Below are positions 54,981 to 64,000 of a stretch of 64,000 nucleotides of DNA, piece by piece. The notes beneath the pieces were generated by a model that saw only the letters and a program-made list of their open reading frames with translations, was not told the DNA's origin and ran no database searches. Made by a program: the position numbers and the translations under genes. This DNA is from Reticulascus tulasneorum (lineage: Eukaryota; Ascomycota; Sordariomycetes; Glomerellales; Reticulascaceae), in the NCBI GenBank assembly GCA_001557505.1, contig LSAX01000011.1:1798001-1862000 (forward strand), in the 5' to 3' direction. Position 1 is the stretch's first letter, and each line of letters begins with the position of its first letter.

Positions 54981-56438
54981 TGTGAGGATAATAACTGCAG
55001 GTTTTCAGGTCCAATATGCAGGCTTGCGAGCGGGAAGCCAAAATATTGATACTGATGCTGAGCGCTGAAGTGGCGCCTTTGTTAATTACTAGGTGGGTTG
55101 GCATTGAATACTTTTTTTTCTGGCCTGGCATATTGTAAATTTTCTTCCTCACCGCCCACTGATAAGCGATAAGAAATGTAGTTGGGGGGTTGGATATGCG
55201 GGGCTTGCCCGGGAGACTTCAACCAAGAAGAAACCATCCGTGACCAGCAGACTTAACCCAGGGATGGGGGCGCCTTCGGGTCGCAAACAATTGCCTCGCA
55301 ACCTGCTTACGTTATTGTTCTCTCACACATGACAGACCCAACTGGCTATTTCTAGTACATTATAGCATACAATCCTCAAACAAAGGAGTCATCCCCATTC
55401 TCCTTCTCAGCGAAGAGCACCACGTATGGCTGCTTAGGTTTTGGACACAGGTTAAGGTTATAGGCCGGTTCCTCAGCTGAGGGGCTGTCGATTCTACCAA
55501 AGAATAGCCCAAACCGTGCCAAGTACCTAAGGTACCTAGGTAAACTACTACATAGTAGGTCCAATGTCAGTGACGGCAGGGCTCTTCCACAGAGCCCCGG
55601 CAATAATAAAAAGCCTTACAATATAGTGGGCACGAATAGCAGTCCACGGTATCTACGACCTGGGGTGGCCTGGGGGAACAGCCTGAGGGAAATCCGGCTG
55701 ACCTATGAAGGGAGTTGGTCAGGCATCTCCATATTATTGAACGGATGTATATCATGCATGGGGTGTGAACATCCCGGCAAGCGCCCAGCTGACTCTGGCG
55801 AATGAATCGGCAAAGCAGCGCCAAAGGGGCCAAACTACCCCCATGGCAATATTTTCTGCCCTTGTTGTTTCGGCGTAGGGCATCCATGAACCATCCATCG
55901 GGTAGGCACTATTATTCCTTGACCGCTTCTTGTTTTTCTGTTGCTCTGGCTGTCCTGCAATAATAAAGGCAAAAGGCAACATCCATCCCATGATAATTAA
56001 TCTGTACACACTGTCAATAGTACAGGCAACCTTGCAGCAAGGCCAAGGCCCAGCACACAACCACACACACACCGAGCCTCCGATCCACACTTGTTGTCCT
56101 CTTTCTCTCTTCAGGGTGTCGTCAAAGTTTCCAATCCCGCCGCCAGCTCTCGAACCACCCACCACCACCACCCACACACCCGCACTAACCCTGCCTGCGT
56201 GCTGCTAAGACAACAAAGTACCTACCACCGCCACGCAAGCCCTGGCTGTCCAAGCAAAAGCACCATCGTTTTCTTCCTTAAACACACCTTGCCATCCGTC
56301 TTCTTCTTCCCCTCACCGTTCTCTTTCTCCTCTCTCCCGCATTTGCATCGTCCGCCGCATCATCCACCATCTCATTCTGGTTGCTACCGCGCATCGGCGT
56401 CGCTATCAGCATCGAACCATATTTATTAGGCGCCAATC
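54981..56438. promoter_or_regulatory. Divergent promoter region of NOP13 and STS1
   Basis: No gene is visible in 1.46 kb. It holds a TACCTAGGTA palindrome at 55533-55542 with an adjacent partial copy. From about 56030 the plus strand turns C-rich and pyrimidine-rich (many CACC, CTCT runs), as is usual for long 5' leaders of filamentous-fungal genes, so STS1 probably has a leader of several hundred bases. Confidence 0.5.
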
Positions 56439-57461
56439 ATGAATGTGCTGCTGTCGCCACAACCACCACTCTTTCCGCATCAACACGAAGCCGCCCGTAT
56501 TTCCCCCTCCCGATCAAGTCAGTATCCTCCATCTCTACACCAACATACCTTGACTTCGGCACCGGCTTCTTTCACCATGGCTGGCATACCATTTTCCCTT
56601 TCTTCCCGCGCTAACCGTTCCTCAGTAAGCCCATTTCACAACATGGCGAGCAGCCGAAAGAGAAAGGTCGATGACGATGGGGACGAGATGTCTGTCTCTC
56701 CCCTCAGCTCCCCAGCTATCAATACAAGACAACTCTCCCGACCCTCAAAAAGAGTTCGGTCCAGCGATTTGGTCGGCCGGCCTTTGTCTCTACCCCGATT
56801 ACTCGAGACCCTTGATTCCACACAATTGAGAACCGTCCTCGAGCGGATATGCGAACGTCATCCGGATATCGGGAACGAAGTCGTCAGCGGCGCCCCTCGA
56901 CCAACTGTTGCGGCTGCACATCAAGTCTTGCAAGAATACCAGGACAAATTGAAGGCGGCAATCCCCTACGGCGAGACAAGCCCGGAATACACATACTATC
57001 GAGTTAAGGCGCCGTTGACTGCCCTGATCGATGCTCTACTGGACTTCACACCACAATATCTCCCGCCAAACGAGACACAGGCGAGTGTCTCGCTGCAATA
57101 TCTGGATGGGGCCACAAAGGTGATCCATGCGCTACCTGACTGGGAGCCGCAATCATATCGATATCACAAAGAAAATGCCTATGACGAGATTTCAAAAGCA
57201 TGGGCGCTGGTCATCAACGAGGCAGCCAAGCGTGGGGGCGGTTTCAATCTGCATACTGGCGGATGGGATCAGATTCTGACGAAGCACAATGAGCTGTCTG
57301 GTGGCCGCATGGGGTCTGCCATACATGCCATGGCCACTGGCGTAGGATGGATGGGCGCCAACCCGAACGCATCGTCCAGCAACTCTTCCGACCAAAACTC
57401 GATCCTCAACCAGCTCATGTCCGGTACGTACGGATCGCCAGTCAGGGTTGGACCCTGGTAA
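56439..57461 (+). CDS. STS1: Nuclear proteasome tethering factor STS1/Cut8
   Basis: The 340-aa single-exon product matches the Sts1/Cut8 family that anchors 26S proteasomes to the nucleus. The N-terminal ~70 residues are Pro/Ser-rich. A basic patch follows (SSRKRKVDDDGDE, RPSKRVRSS), as in Cut8, where lysines near the N-terminus are ubiquitylated. The conserved helical region runs from about residue 112 (LPRLLETLDSTQLRTVLERIC, then YYRVKAPLTALIDALLDF, WALVINEAAKRGGGFNL). The tail is Asn/Ser-rich. The first ATG (56439) is used. In-frame ATGs at 56577 and 56643 are possible shorter starts. Confidence 0.9.
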   Translation: MNVLLSPQPPLFPHQHEAARISPSRSSQYPPSLHQHTLTSAPASFTMAGIPFSLSSRANRSSVSPFHNMASSRKRKVDDDGDEMSVSPLSSPAINTRQLSRPSKRVRSSDLVGRPLSLPRLLETLDSTQLRTVLERICERHPDIGNEVVSGAPRPTVAAAHQVLQEYQDKLKAAIPYGETSPEYTYYRVKAPLTALIDALLDFTPQYLPPNETQASVSLQYLDGATKVIHALPDWEPQSYRYHKENAYDEISKAWALVINEAAKRGGGFNLHTGGWDQILTKHNELSGGRMGSAIHAMATGVGWMGANPNASSSNSSDQNSILNQLMSGTYGSPVRVGPW

Positions 57462-58568
57462 GGCGCTTGGTAAGGAACGCGGATGTATCTCAAGTGTGCA
57501 TAGAGTCAATACCAGATGGGTCTGGTCCCGGCACATATGACGACGAATCATAATGATGACTTTCTTTCCTTTCGGCATCAACGGCAAGGCATAGACTTCA
57601 GGTTTCCGGACAAACATTTTGGGTTAGGGGCACAGGGCGTTTTTATTGTTTTTGTTTGATGATATCCTTTTCCGCTCCTCTTAAGGACAGGAATGGCCCT
57701 GTATCCTCACTTCCTGAAATTCAGGATCGTCATGGAGACAAGACCTTCATTTTCACTTTCATGTGTTTCTTGTAATTACCTGTCAACACTTCTAAGATAA
57801 GAGGTCAACATGGACAAGTTTGGGGTGCATGAATTCTCAGCGGAACAGCGTTGGATTCTGGCAGGATCAGCTGCAGGAGGTGAAGGTTTCTTGTCTGTAC
57901 GTAGACCATGTCTGGAGATGGAGGGCAGTGTTGGGTTTATGCAGGGGAACGGGCGTTGTCTATAGTACCCACGTGTATATGCAGTAGCAGCATCAACGGT
58001 CAATCTCTTAATAATGCAGTATACTGTGTCTGCTGTTGATCTGCAAATTGTGACCAAGGTTTCCTATGTCTCGTCAGTGACAATAGCCACGGATCTACCA
58101 TTTGAAGTCTGGTACCAAGGCATGGGTATCAAATTTTGATTTCAAATTCCACGTAGACCCAGAGACCTCGGGCCGTGATTCCCATACGGTATTCATCCGA
58201 TAACCGAGACCTGGAAATAAAAAAGGTTTTTGCAAGGCGATCAGGGACGCTGTTTCGTCAAAGTTGATCGGCAGTGTGAGGTTGGTGGGGTCGCTCCACG
58301 GCTTCTCCAACAGTTCGGACGGCCTAGCGACGGGAAGACTGTAGTGGGGAAAGGTCACATGACCGCCCGTGGTAGCGGGTGCCTCAACGCGTGAGCTCAC
58401 TGAAGCTCGCCGTGACGCGCCGAGACCACAAATACTCCCAGTGCTAAACAAGACAGTCGACTGTAGCCAACGTCCGTCGACTCATCGCCTGCGCTCCGCT
58501 TCTGATCTTCCTGATAGCTGTATCTTGATTGCTTATCACATGAGAGGAAATAAGTACCAAGGTTCAAA
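57462..58568. other. Intergenic, no gene seen
   Basis: 3' flank of STS1 and promoter of RAD52, both on the plus strand. No coding-like frame is visible. Confidence 0.5.
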
Positions 58569-60200
58569 ATGCCCAAGTATGCTCTCGTTCTCTTCCCAAT
58601 CCGTCCCTTTGTGCCTAACAGTCCCGCAGTCCAGGTGACCAGCACAACACCATCGTCAATCCCTTCGAGGAGATCAAACCGAGAATCTCCGAATATACCG
58701 CTCAGGAAATAGCTACTCTTCAAAGCCGCTTGGAGAAACAGCTTGGACCCGAGTATATCTCAGCTCGAGCGGGACCATCAGGTCAAAAGGTCCATTACAT
58801 CACTGCCGAGAAATGCATCGCCCTCGCGAATGAGGTTTTCGGCTTCAATGGCTGGTCCTCATCCATCCAGAACATCCAGGTCGACTTTGTCGACGAACAT
58901 CCGCAAACCCTGAAAATCAGCCTAGGGCTATCGGTAATTGTGAGAGTCACATTGCGGGATGGGACGTTCCACGAAGATGTTGGCTATGGACACATGGAAA
59001 ATTGCAAGGGCAAGGCCGCTGCGTTCGAAAAAGCAAAGAAGGAGGGCACCACCGATGCGTTGAAAAGAGCTTTGAGGAGTTTTGGTAATGTATTGGGTAA
59101 CTGCATCTACGACAAGGACTATCTTGCGAAGGTCACGAAGATGAAGGTTGCACCGACGAAGTTCGATGAGAAAGGGCTACATCGACATTCGGACTTTGCA
59201 CTAAAAGAGACGAAAGAAGACGTACTGGTGAAGAAGGAGTCGCCAGATGCATTTGAGGACCTGCTGGGCGGTACGAGAGCCTTTCCATGCGAAGAGACTT
59301 CCCAGGCTGACCTGTTTAGAATTCGACGAAGCAGACTTTTGCGTGACTGAAGAGGATCATCCAGATGAGGTAGTTCTGTCAATAGCTGGGGACAATTTGT
59401 CATCTGAGAAAACCTCGAACTCGGCATCGAACGGCGGCCCGCCTATGCAGCCGCCATCCCGCCCGCTGGGGAGAAGCAGCTCAGGTGGGAATCTTCGGCA
59501 GCCACAGACTCCAAACCAAGGTGCACCGAGACCAGGTCCTCAAGGACAGTACCAAAATAGGCCACAGCCTCCAAACCACCCACGAGCAGCCTCTAATGGC
59601 AGTGCAATGTCTGCGGCTCCACAATATCCCGTAAATGGGCACGCAACTCCACCACATGCTCAAAATGGCGGTGCCGCTGAGCCCGTAGCATTCTTCTCTG
59701 CTCGGGCAGTCCAGCAGATCCCGGAGAGTACTCTTCAAGCCAACAATGGCAACGTCCCGCTGCCCATCCCGGCCGGCCAGCAGGCATTCAATCCTAAGGC
59801 CGAAAGTCCCTCCATTCGCAAGACTCCTGGTATCGATCACTCATCATCCAAGCCACTATCGAGGACTGGACAGCATGTTCCACCAGTCGCATCACAGCCG
59901 GATTCAGCCAACGCTGTATCAGCTACGGGATTCACGCCAGTCAGACCAAGTGCTGGACCACAACCAGGTAGACCGAATATTGCTAACCCACACATCGACC
60001 ACGCCAGACGGATCGGCGCACCAGCTGGCCCGGGTAGTCCCCTCGCCAATCGCAACTCGTACCGTCCACCCACTATGAAGCGTCCAGTGCCTCAGGATGG
60101 AGATGCAAGACCACCTCTTGCGGAGCTTGGTGCAAATGGTACTGTAACCACCGCGCCCAAAGGCGCTGGACTTGACGCTAAACGGCAAAAGACATCTTAG
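58569..60200 (+). CDS. RAD52: DNA repair and recombination protein RAD52
   Basis: My model is join(58569..58576, 58630..59270, 59320..60200), 509 aa. Rad52 anneals single strands and loads Rad51 in homologous recombination. The first coding exon is only 8 nt and, joined across a 53-nt intron with a CTAAC branch site, gives MPNPGDQHN followed by NPFEEIKPRISEYTAQEI. The conserved DNA-binding domain reads LQSRLEKQLGPEYISARAG, VHYITAEKCIALANEVFG, FNGWSSSI, then VGYGHMENCKGKAAAFEKAK and DALKRALRSFGNVLGNC. The C-terminal half is low-complexity, Pro/Gln/Asn-rich, as in other fungi, and ends in a basic KRQKTS. The third exon starts with EFDEADF. Orthologs are called radC (Aspergillus) and mus-11 (Neurospora). 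Confidence 0.95.
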
Positions 60201-60730
60201 AAGACGACTCTGACCCCAGCTGTCTCGACAGTGAGGATGGAATTCCAGTTTCTCAGCATGGCGTTTTGGAGTCTGGGATTATTCGGGAGGACTCGGGCTA
60301 GTACATAGATTGATCCTTGGCTGGCGTGAGTGAATAGGCAATTTGGTCTTTTGTCAAATCTGACTGATAGATTGCTTTAAAAAACAAGAACCCTGTTAGG
60401 TTGCCTAACCTTTTCACTAAACTAAAACGATGTACCCGTTTGGACTTCTGCTCTGTAAGTTTGATTTAACAGGCATTTCATCCGGCATCAAACTTATAAC
60501 TGCCATCTCAAGAAAGAAGGGGAGAGCCTGTTCTGGTTGAGACACACTCAGATTGGTTTAAATCCGCTACAGAAAGAGAGCAAAGACTATGCCTTGAGGA
60601 TGGTATTCAAAATGCAGTGAAGGCGCTGGAATAGTTGGCTACCTACCTACATTAGGTCAAGCGTCTACCAATCAAAGCTGTCCAATAACCATTTAGCTTC
60701 TTGTGCTAAATTAACGAGAAAATTGAAACC
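60201..60730. other. Intergenic between RAD52 and tRNA-Ser
   Basis: RAD52 3' flank. No gene is visible. A CTACCTACCTAC run lies at about 60639. Confidence 0.5.
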
Positions 60731-60824
60731 GGCGCGATGGCAGAGTGGTCTAATGCGCAAGATTCGAATTTTCCCAATTTATCTTGTTCCTTCGGGAGCG
60801 TGAGTTCAAATCTCACTCGCGTCG
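60731..60824 (+). tRNA. tRNA-Ser (anticodon CGA) with a 12-nt intron
   Basis: The gene spans 94 nt, or 82 nt when spliced. The acceptor arm is GGCGCGA with TCGCGTC and discriminator G. The D arm is GCA/TGC around a GTGGTCTAA loop. The anticodon stem is CAAGA/TCTTG with loop TTCGAA plus A, interrupted one base after the anticodon (canonical 37/38 site) by a 12-nt intron (TTTTCCCAATTT). The long variable arm TCC-TTCG-GGA is typical of serine tRNAs. The T arm is GTGAG-TTCAAAT-CTCAC. A T5 terminator follows after two bases. Confidence 0.94.
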
Positions 60825-60826
60825 AA

Positions 60827-60831
60827 TTTTT
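60827..60831 (+). terminator. Pol III terminator of tRNA-Ser
   Basis: A T5 run begins two bases after the discriminator base. Confidence 0.8.
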
Positions 60832-61138
60832 AGCCTGGATTTCTTTTTTGCCCTGCAATTCTTCAGCTGCTTTATTTTTGTCCCTTTACATATCTGGCAA
60901 GGAACACGGCGTCAATAAATATGAGAACAAATATCTATTTTGCCGCCACAAGAGACTGGGATGGCTTGACAGTCGTTATACTAGAATGATTCCACAAAAG
61001 CTTCATTGCCCTTGTTGCTTGATTCCCCGGATTTGGGTCAGGAAGTTTGATGCACCCCGATTCTCAAAGTTAATACTATTTCAGGCAATATATGTGTCCA
61101 GTATGTACGTCTATGTGTCTATGTTATGTATTGATGCA

Positions 61139-63038
61139 TTAGAGCCCCGCGATATTAGGAGGCTTCATCCCAAACGCCCTCTTTATGCTAAGCCAGAGCT
61201 CAAAGGCACCAAGCTTGAATTCAACTCTCAGAAAGCCCGCCCAGGCCGCAACGAACCGAACCGTATTCGGCGGCCAGAGCACTGAGCCGCGTTTCTGCAG
61301 CTCCTCGACCTGCTCTTGGAACACCGTCCGCGCGCAATACCGAGCCAGGATCATGAATGTGCGGATCGGCCCCTGGCGAGTGTGGAGGTTCTCGTCCAGG
61401 CTGCGCGTGAGATCGTTGGTCTTCAGAATGAGTAGGATGATCCGCGGGACTTTGCCCAGCAACTGGACGAGGTCGGCCAGCAGACCCTCTTGTAAGGCAT
61501 CGCCCATCTCCTTCTTCTCGGTTGTGGTTCGCGGCTTCAGGACTGAGCCGTCGCTGCTAAGAACGCTGTAGTCGCGACCGGTGATTGCGGATGCAAAGAG
61601 AGGGAATTGCTCGTCCGTGATGCCCGCGACTTCTTTGGCATATTTGCGCATCCGGTTCATGTCGCCATCGATGACGGCGAGCCACATTTTAGCATAGGAT
61701 CTTCGTAAACCGAGCGGAATGTCTCGGTACAGTCCGTGGTCGTATAGGATGATGTCGAAGTTATGGCCGCCGCTGAGACTCCTCCACGAGTTGTTCTTGC
61801 GGATGGCCAAGTTTCCACCATGCGGGTCGCAGTGAAGCGGCGCGTTGGGGCCGAAGATCATCTCGTTGAATATGTGCGCCAGCGTCGCAGACACTTCATC
61901 CCGGTCAATACCGTTCGAGTCCAGAAAGTCAAGATCGTCGAGTCGGTGTCCTGATTCGCAGGCCATCACCAGGATCCTCTGCTTCGCCCATATGACATCT
62001 GGCACCACAAGGGGCAGCTCAGGGATATGCGAAAAGTACTCCTTGGTACGTTGCGCATTCTCGGCTTCTTCCCTGAAATCCAATTCTTTCGGCAGAGATA
62101 TTTTCATCTCAGAGGAAAGCCATTCCAGGTCGTACTCGGGGAAGAAGCGCTTGAGTGTCGAGAAGGTGAACCGTGTCAATGCTAAGTCTAGCGATGCCCA
62201 CTGGGCCAAGCCCGGATGCTGTACTTTGACGGCCACCTTCTGGCCCGTCTCTTTCACCGTGGCAATATGGACCTGCGCGAGAGATGCGGCGCCAATCGGC
62301 GTTTCTGCGAAGTCAGAGAAATAGGTGAAGAGGTCCTCTCCTGTGTCGACCCTGAACATGTTCTCGATGGACCCGTACGAGGAAACGGGGCATTTGTCTT
62401 GTAGAGGAATAAAAGTCGTGGTCCATTCGCGGGGTAGGAGGTAGTTCATGGCACTCTGTCTACAAGTCAGTCCAGCTGCTCTAACACGGCCGTCTCAGGG
62501 AACGAATCGCATACCAGATGCTGCCCGAGCTTGATGAAGATGCCGCCATTCTTCTCCAACACTTTTAGTGTCCGTTCGGCACATCTCGTATGGCAATCCT
62601 TCAGTAACCTAGATTGCTCCTCCGCGTCTTGCACCGTCGCTCGCTGGTTTAACGTCGTGCGATAGCTAGACAACGTGAGTCAGTTGGCCCGGCACACATG
62701 TAAACATTGATTATCTCGCACTCATTGATGCATATTGCCAGAGCAGAAGCGACCCTCCCCGCCCGCTCTGTCGCCTCATAGCTATGCTTGATGTTGTCCG
62801 TGAAGGCGAGTGCTCCGGCAGCGGCCACGCCACCGCCCGAAGCCAGCAGCAACACGCCTTTTCTTCGACCGTTTCGGGGAATCTGTCTGCCATATGCAGT
62901 TCTCGTCGAAGCAAATGCGCGGTCTCCGAGCCGCGGCGGCAACTTAGGCCTCGGAAGCTGGTTGCGACAGGTCGAACAGGTCCATGGTCGTGTGCTGAGC
63001 CGGCTCAAAGGAAACGAGGAAACAGAAAAGACTCTCAT
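61139..63038 (-). CDS. MCP2: Mitochondrial ABC1/ADCK-family atypical kinase, ADCK1/Mcp2(Cqd2)-like
   Basis: My model is complement(join(61139..62455, 62515..62665, 62722..63038)), 594 aa. The N-terminus is Arg/Ser-rich without acids (MRVFSVSSFPLSRLSTRPW), a likely mitochondrial presequence, followed by a hydrophobic Gly/Ala segment (KGVLLLASGGGVAAAGALAF) that could span the inner membrane. The ABC1 kinase-like domain has the family's KxGQ motif (GIFIKLGQHLSAMNYLLPREW), the Ala-rich loop PIGAASLAQVHIAT, VAVKVQHPG, LDFREEAENAQR, HCDPHGGNLAIR and YDHGLYRDI. The YLLP and HCDPH forms match the ADCK1/Mcp2 branch better than Coq8. Yeast Mcp2/Cqd2 affects coenzyme Q distribution and mitochondrial lipid balance. 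The true ATG is at 63038; a 6-codon uORF overlaps it. Confidence 0.88.
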
Positions 63039-63055
63039 TTGGAACAAACACTCAT
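63035..63055 (-). promoter_or_regulatory. uORF whose stop overlaps the MCP2 start codon (ATGA)
   Basis: An upstream ATG at 63055 opens six codons (M-S-V-C-S-K) ending in TGA at 63037-63035. That stop overlaps the main ATG (63038-63036) as ATGA. Ribosomes that use the uORF would end exactly on the main start, an arrangement that can allow reinitiation. Whether the transcript includes the uORF is not known. Confidence 0.5.
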
Positions 63056-63435
63056 TGGGCTATGCACAGCTGCCGCCGATATCCTAGAGAAATAGCAAGA
63101 GTGTGTTCTAGCGTGTATCATTCTAAGTACAGACACAGAGGGTTATAGGGTACTCTTTAGGGAAATCATGGCGTCACGAAGGGTGAGTCGCAAGATTTTT
63201 GCTGCTCCGATTGCCACCTTTTCATTCGCCGAGGCTCTCCGACATCCACCGAGGATTCAACGGAATTGAAGCTGGCCGCCGGGAAACAAACGCCACGTGC
63301 GGCACGTGACTTCGCGCGCTGGAGGTACCGCGTTTTGGACGCCACTCTCCGTGCACCTCCGCGAACCTCTCCATCCCAATAACCGTCCATCCCCCCCCAC
63401 GGTCCCTCAGCATCCATGCCTCTTGTACCAACTAT

Positions 63436-64000
63436 ATGACTCGGGATACTTCGACAAAGGCGACAGACAAGATGTTCTCTGTCGCGTCCCTTCCGATATT
63501 CCAGAGCGACAGGTCCTGGGAGTTTCGACCATCCATCCCGTCGCCCCTCTCCTCGTCGCCAATTCGCGCGTCATCACCACTTTCGCCTCTTGACGAGAAC
63601 ACGCTCCCCCAACGCCAGACACAATCATCCCCTCTCCAGGCGACCAAATTCAAATTCGCATCGCGACCGGCGAGGCCGAATCCGGTGGTTCGAAAACGGG
63701 AAGACGCGCAGGAGAGCAGACGGAGGCTCTTCCTACAGAATGTGCGGAATCGGGCGGATGACCGCGCCTATGAACGGCGAGATATGGAAGGAACTGTGCG
63801 TCCTGACACGAACTACCGTGACGTGAGCCGGAATGCTGACTAGACAACAGTTGCTTCGATCGAGCTGGGAAACCGAGATGCGGGAAAGATTCCACGCGAA
63901 GCAGTTGGAGGGAGACGCGATAGTGTCGGAAGCTGATATTGAAGATGCTGCGATGCTTGTTCAAGAACAAACGGTGCAACCGGTCCAGGATATCGACGAG
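63436..64000 (+). CDS. 5' part of an unrecognised Arg-rich protein (possibly RPA-interacting-protein-like)
   Basis: My model is join(63436..63795, 63851..>64000), open at the window edge (at least 170 residues). A Ser/Pro-rich N-terminus (PSIPSPLSSSPIRASSPLSPLDENTL) is followed by a basic helical segment (RKREDAQESRRRLFLQNVRNR). After a 55-nt intron come WETEMRERFHAKQLEGDA and VSEADIEDAAMLVQEQ. Basic R-rich helix plus acidic helix resembles fungal proteins annotated as RPA-interacting (nuclear import of replication protein A), but this part lacks their C-terminal zinc region, which would lie beyond the window. ATG 63436 is the first; 63472 (MFSVASLP) is an equally good start. It is divergent from MCP2 with a 397-bp shared promoter. 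Confidence 0.55.

Overview
The window looks like a nuclear segment of a filamentous ascomycete (Pezizomycotina, most likely Sordariomycetes). Evidence: short GT-AG introns of about 45-65 nt with CTNAC-type branch sites, a FluG protein, a Dfg5-type GH76 enzyme with a signal peptide, ACS and DHA2 family MFS transporters, and an intron-containing tRNA-Ser. Genes are mono-cistronic, on both strands, and mostly housekeeping. They alternate with gene-poor blocks of 2-4 kb that hold repeats and gene relics. Exon limits below were derived by hand from splice signals, reading phase and family motifs.

0-13.7 kb is a conserved core: the 3' end of a secreted-protein gene with an apparent frameshift, dihydrofolate synthase (FOL3), sterol C-24(28) reductase (ERG4), V-ATPase proteolipid c (VMA3), snRNP protein SNU13 (nine exons), a Sac phosphatase with an hSac2 domain, and the 25S rRNA methyltransferase BMT6. 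13.7-20 kb has a small unrecognised spliced gene, a tandem duplication, an ACS-type MFS transporter and a frame-broken Cys-rich gene. 20-30 kb has a C2H2 zinc-finger protein, a golgin-like coiled-coil protein, an unrecognised protein with three Cys/His repeats, an unrecognised 183-aa protein and transketolase (with a GC-AG intron).

30-49.7 kb is accessory in character: a 4-kb block without a convincing gene, a DHA2 MFS exporter with a 6-nt microexon, tRNA-Ala(CGC) between two copies of a ~105-bp repeat (one of which splits a relic gene), a prolyl-4-hydroxylase-like oxygenase, an HSL-type esterase, a MYND protein, a GH76 mannanase/transglycosidase and a small secreted protein. 49.7-64 kb returns to conserved genes: FluG, NOP13, the proteasome tether STS1/Cut8, RAD52, tRNA-Ser(CGA), an ADCK1/Mcp2-like mitochondrial ABC1 kinase with an overlapping uORF, and the 5' part of a gene running off the right edge.

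There is no CRISPR array, rRNA, intact transposon or obvious biosynthetic cluster. The genes do not form one pathway. The most unusual items are the 6-nt exon, the repeat-split relic gene, the triple Cys/His-repeat protein, and four copies of the palindrome TACCTAGGTA confined to intergenic DNA.
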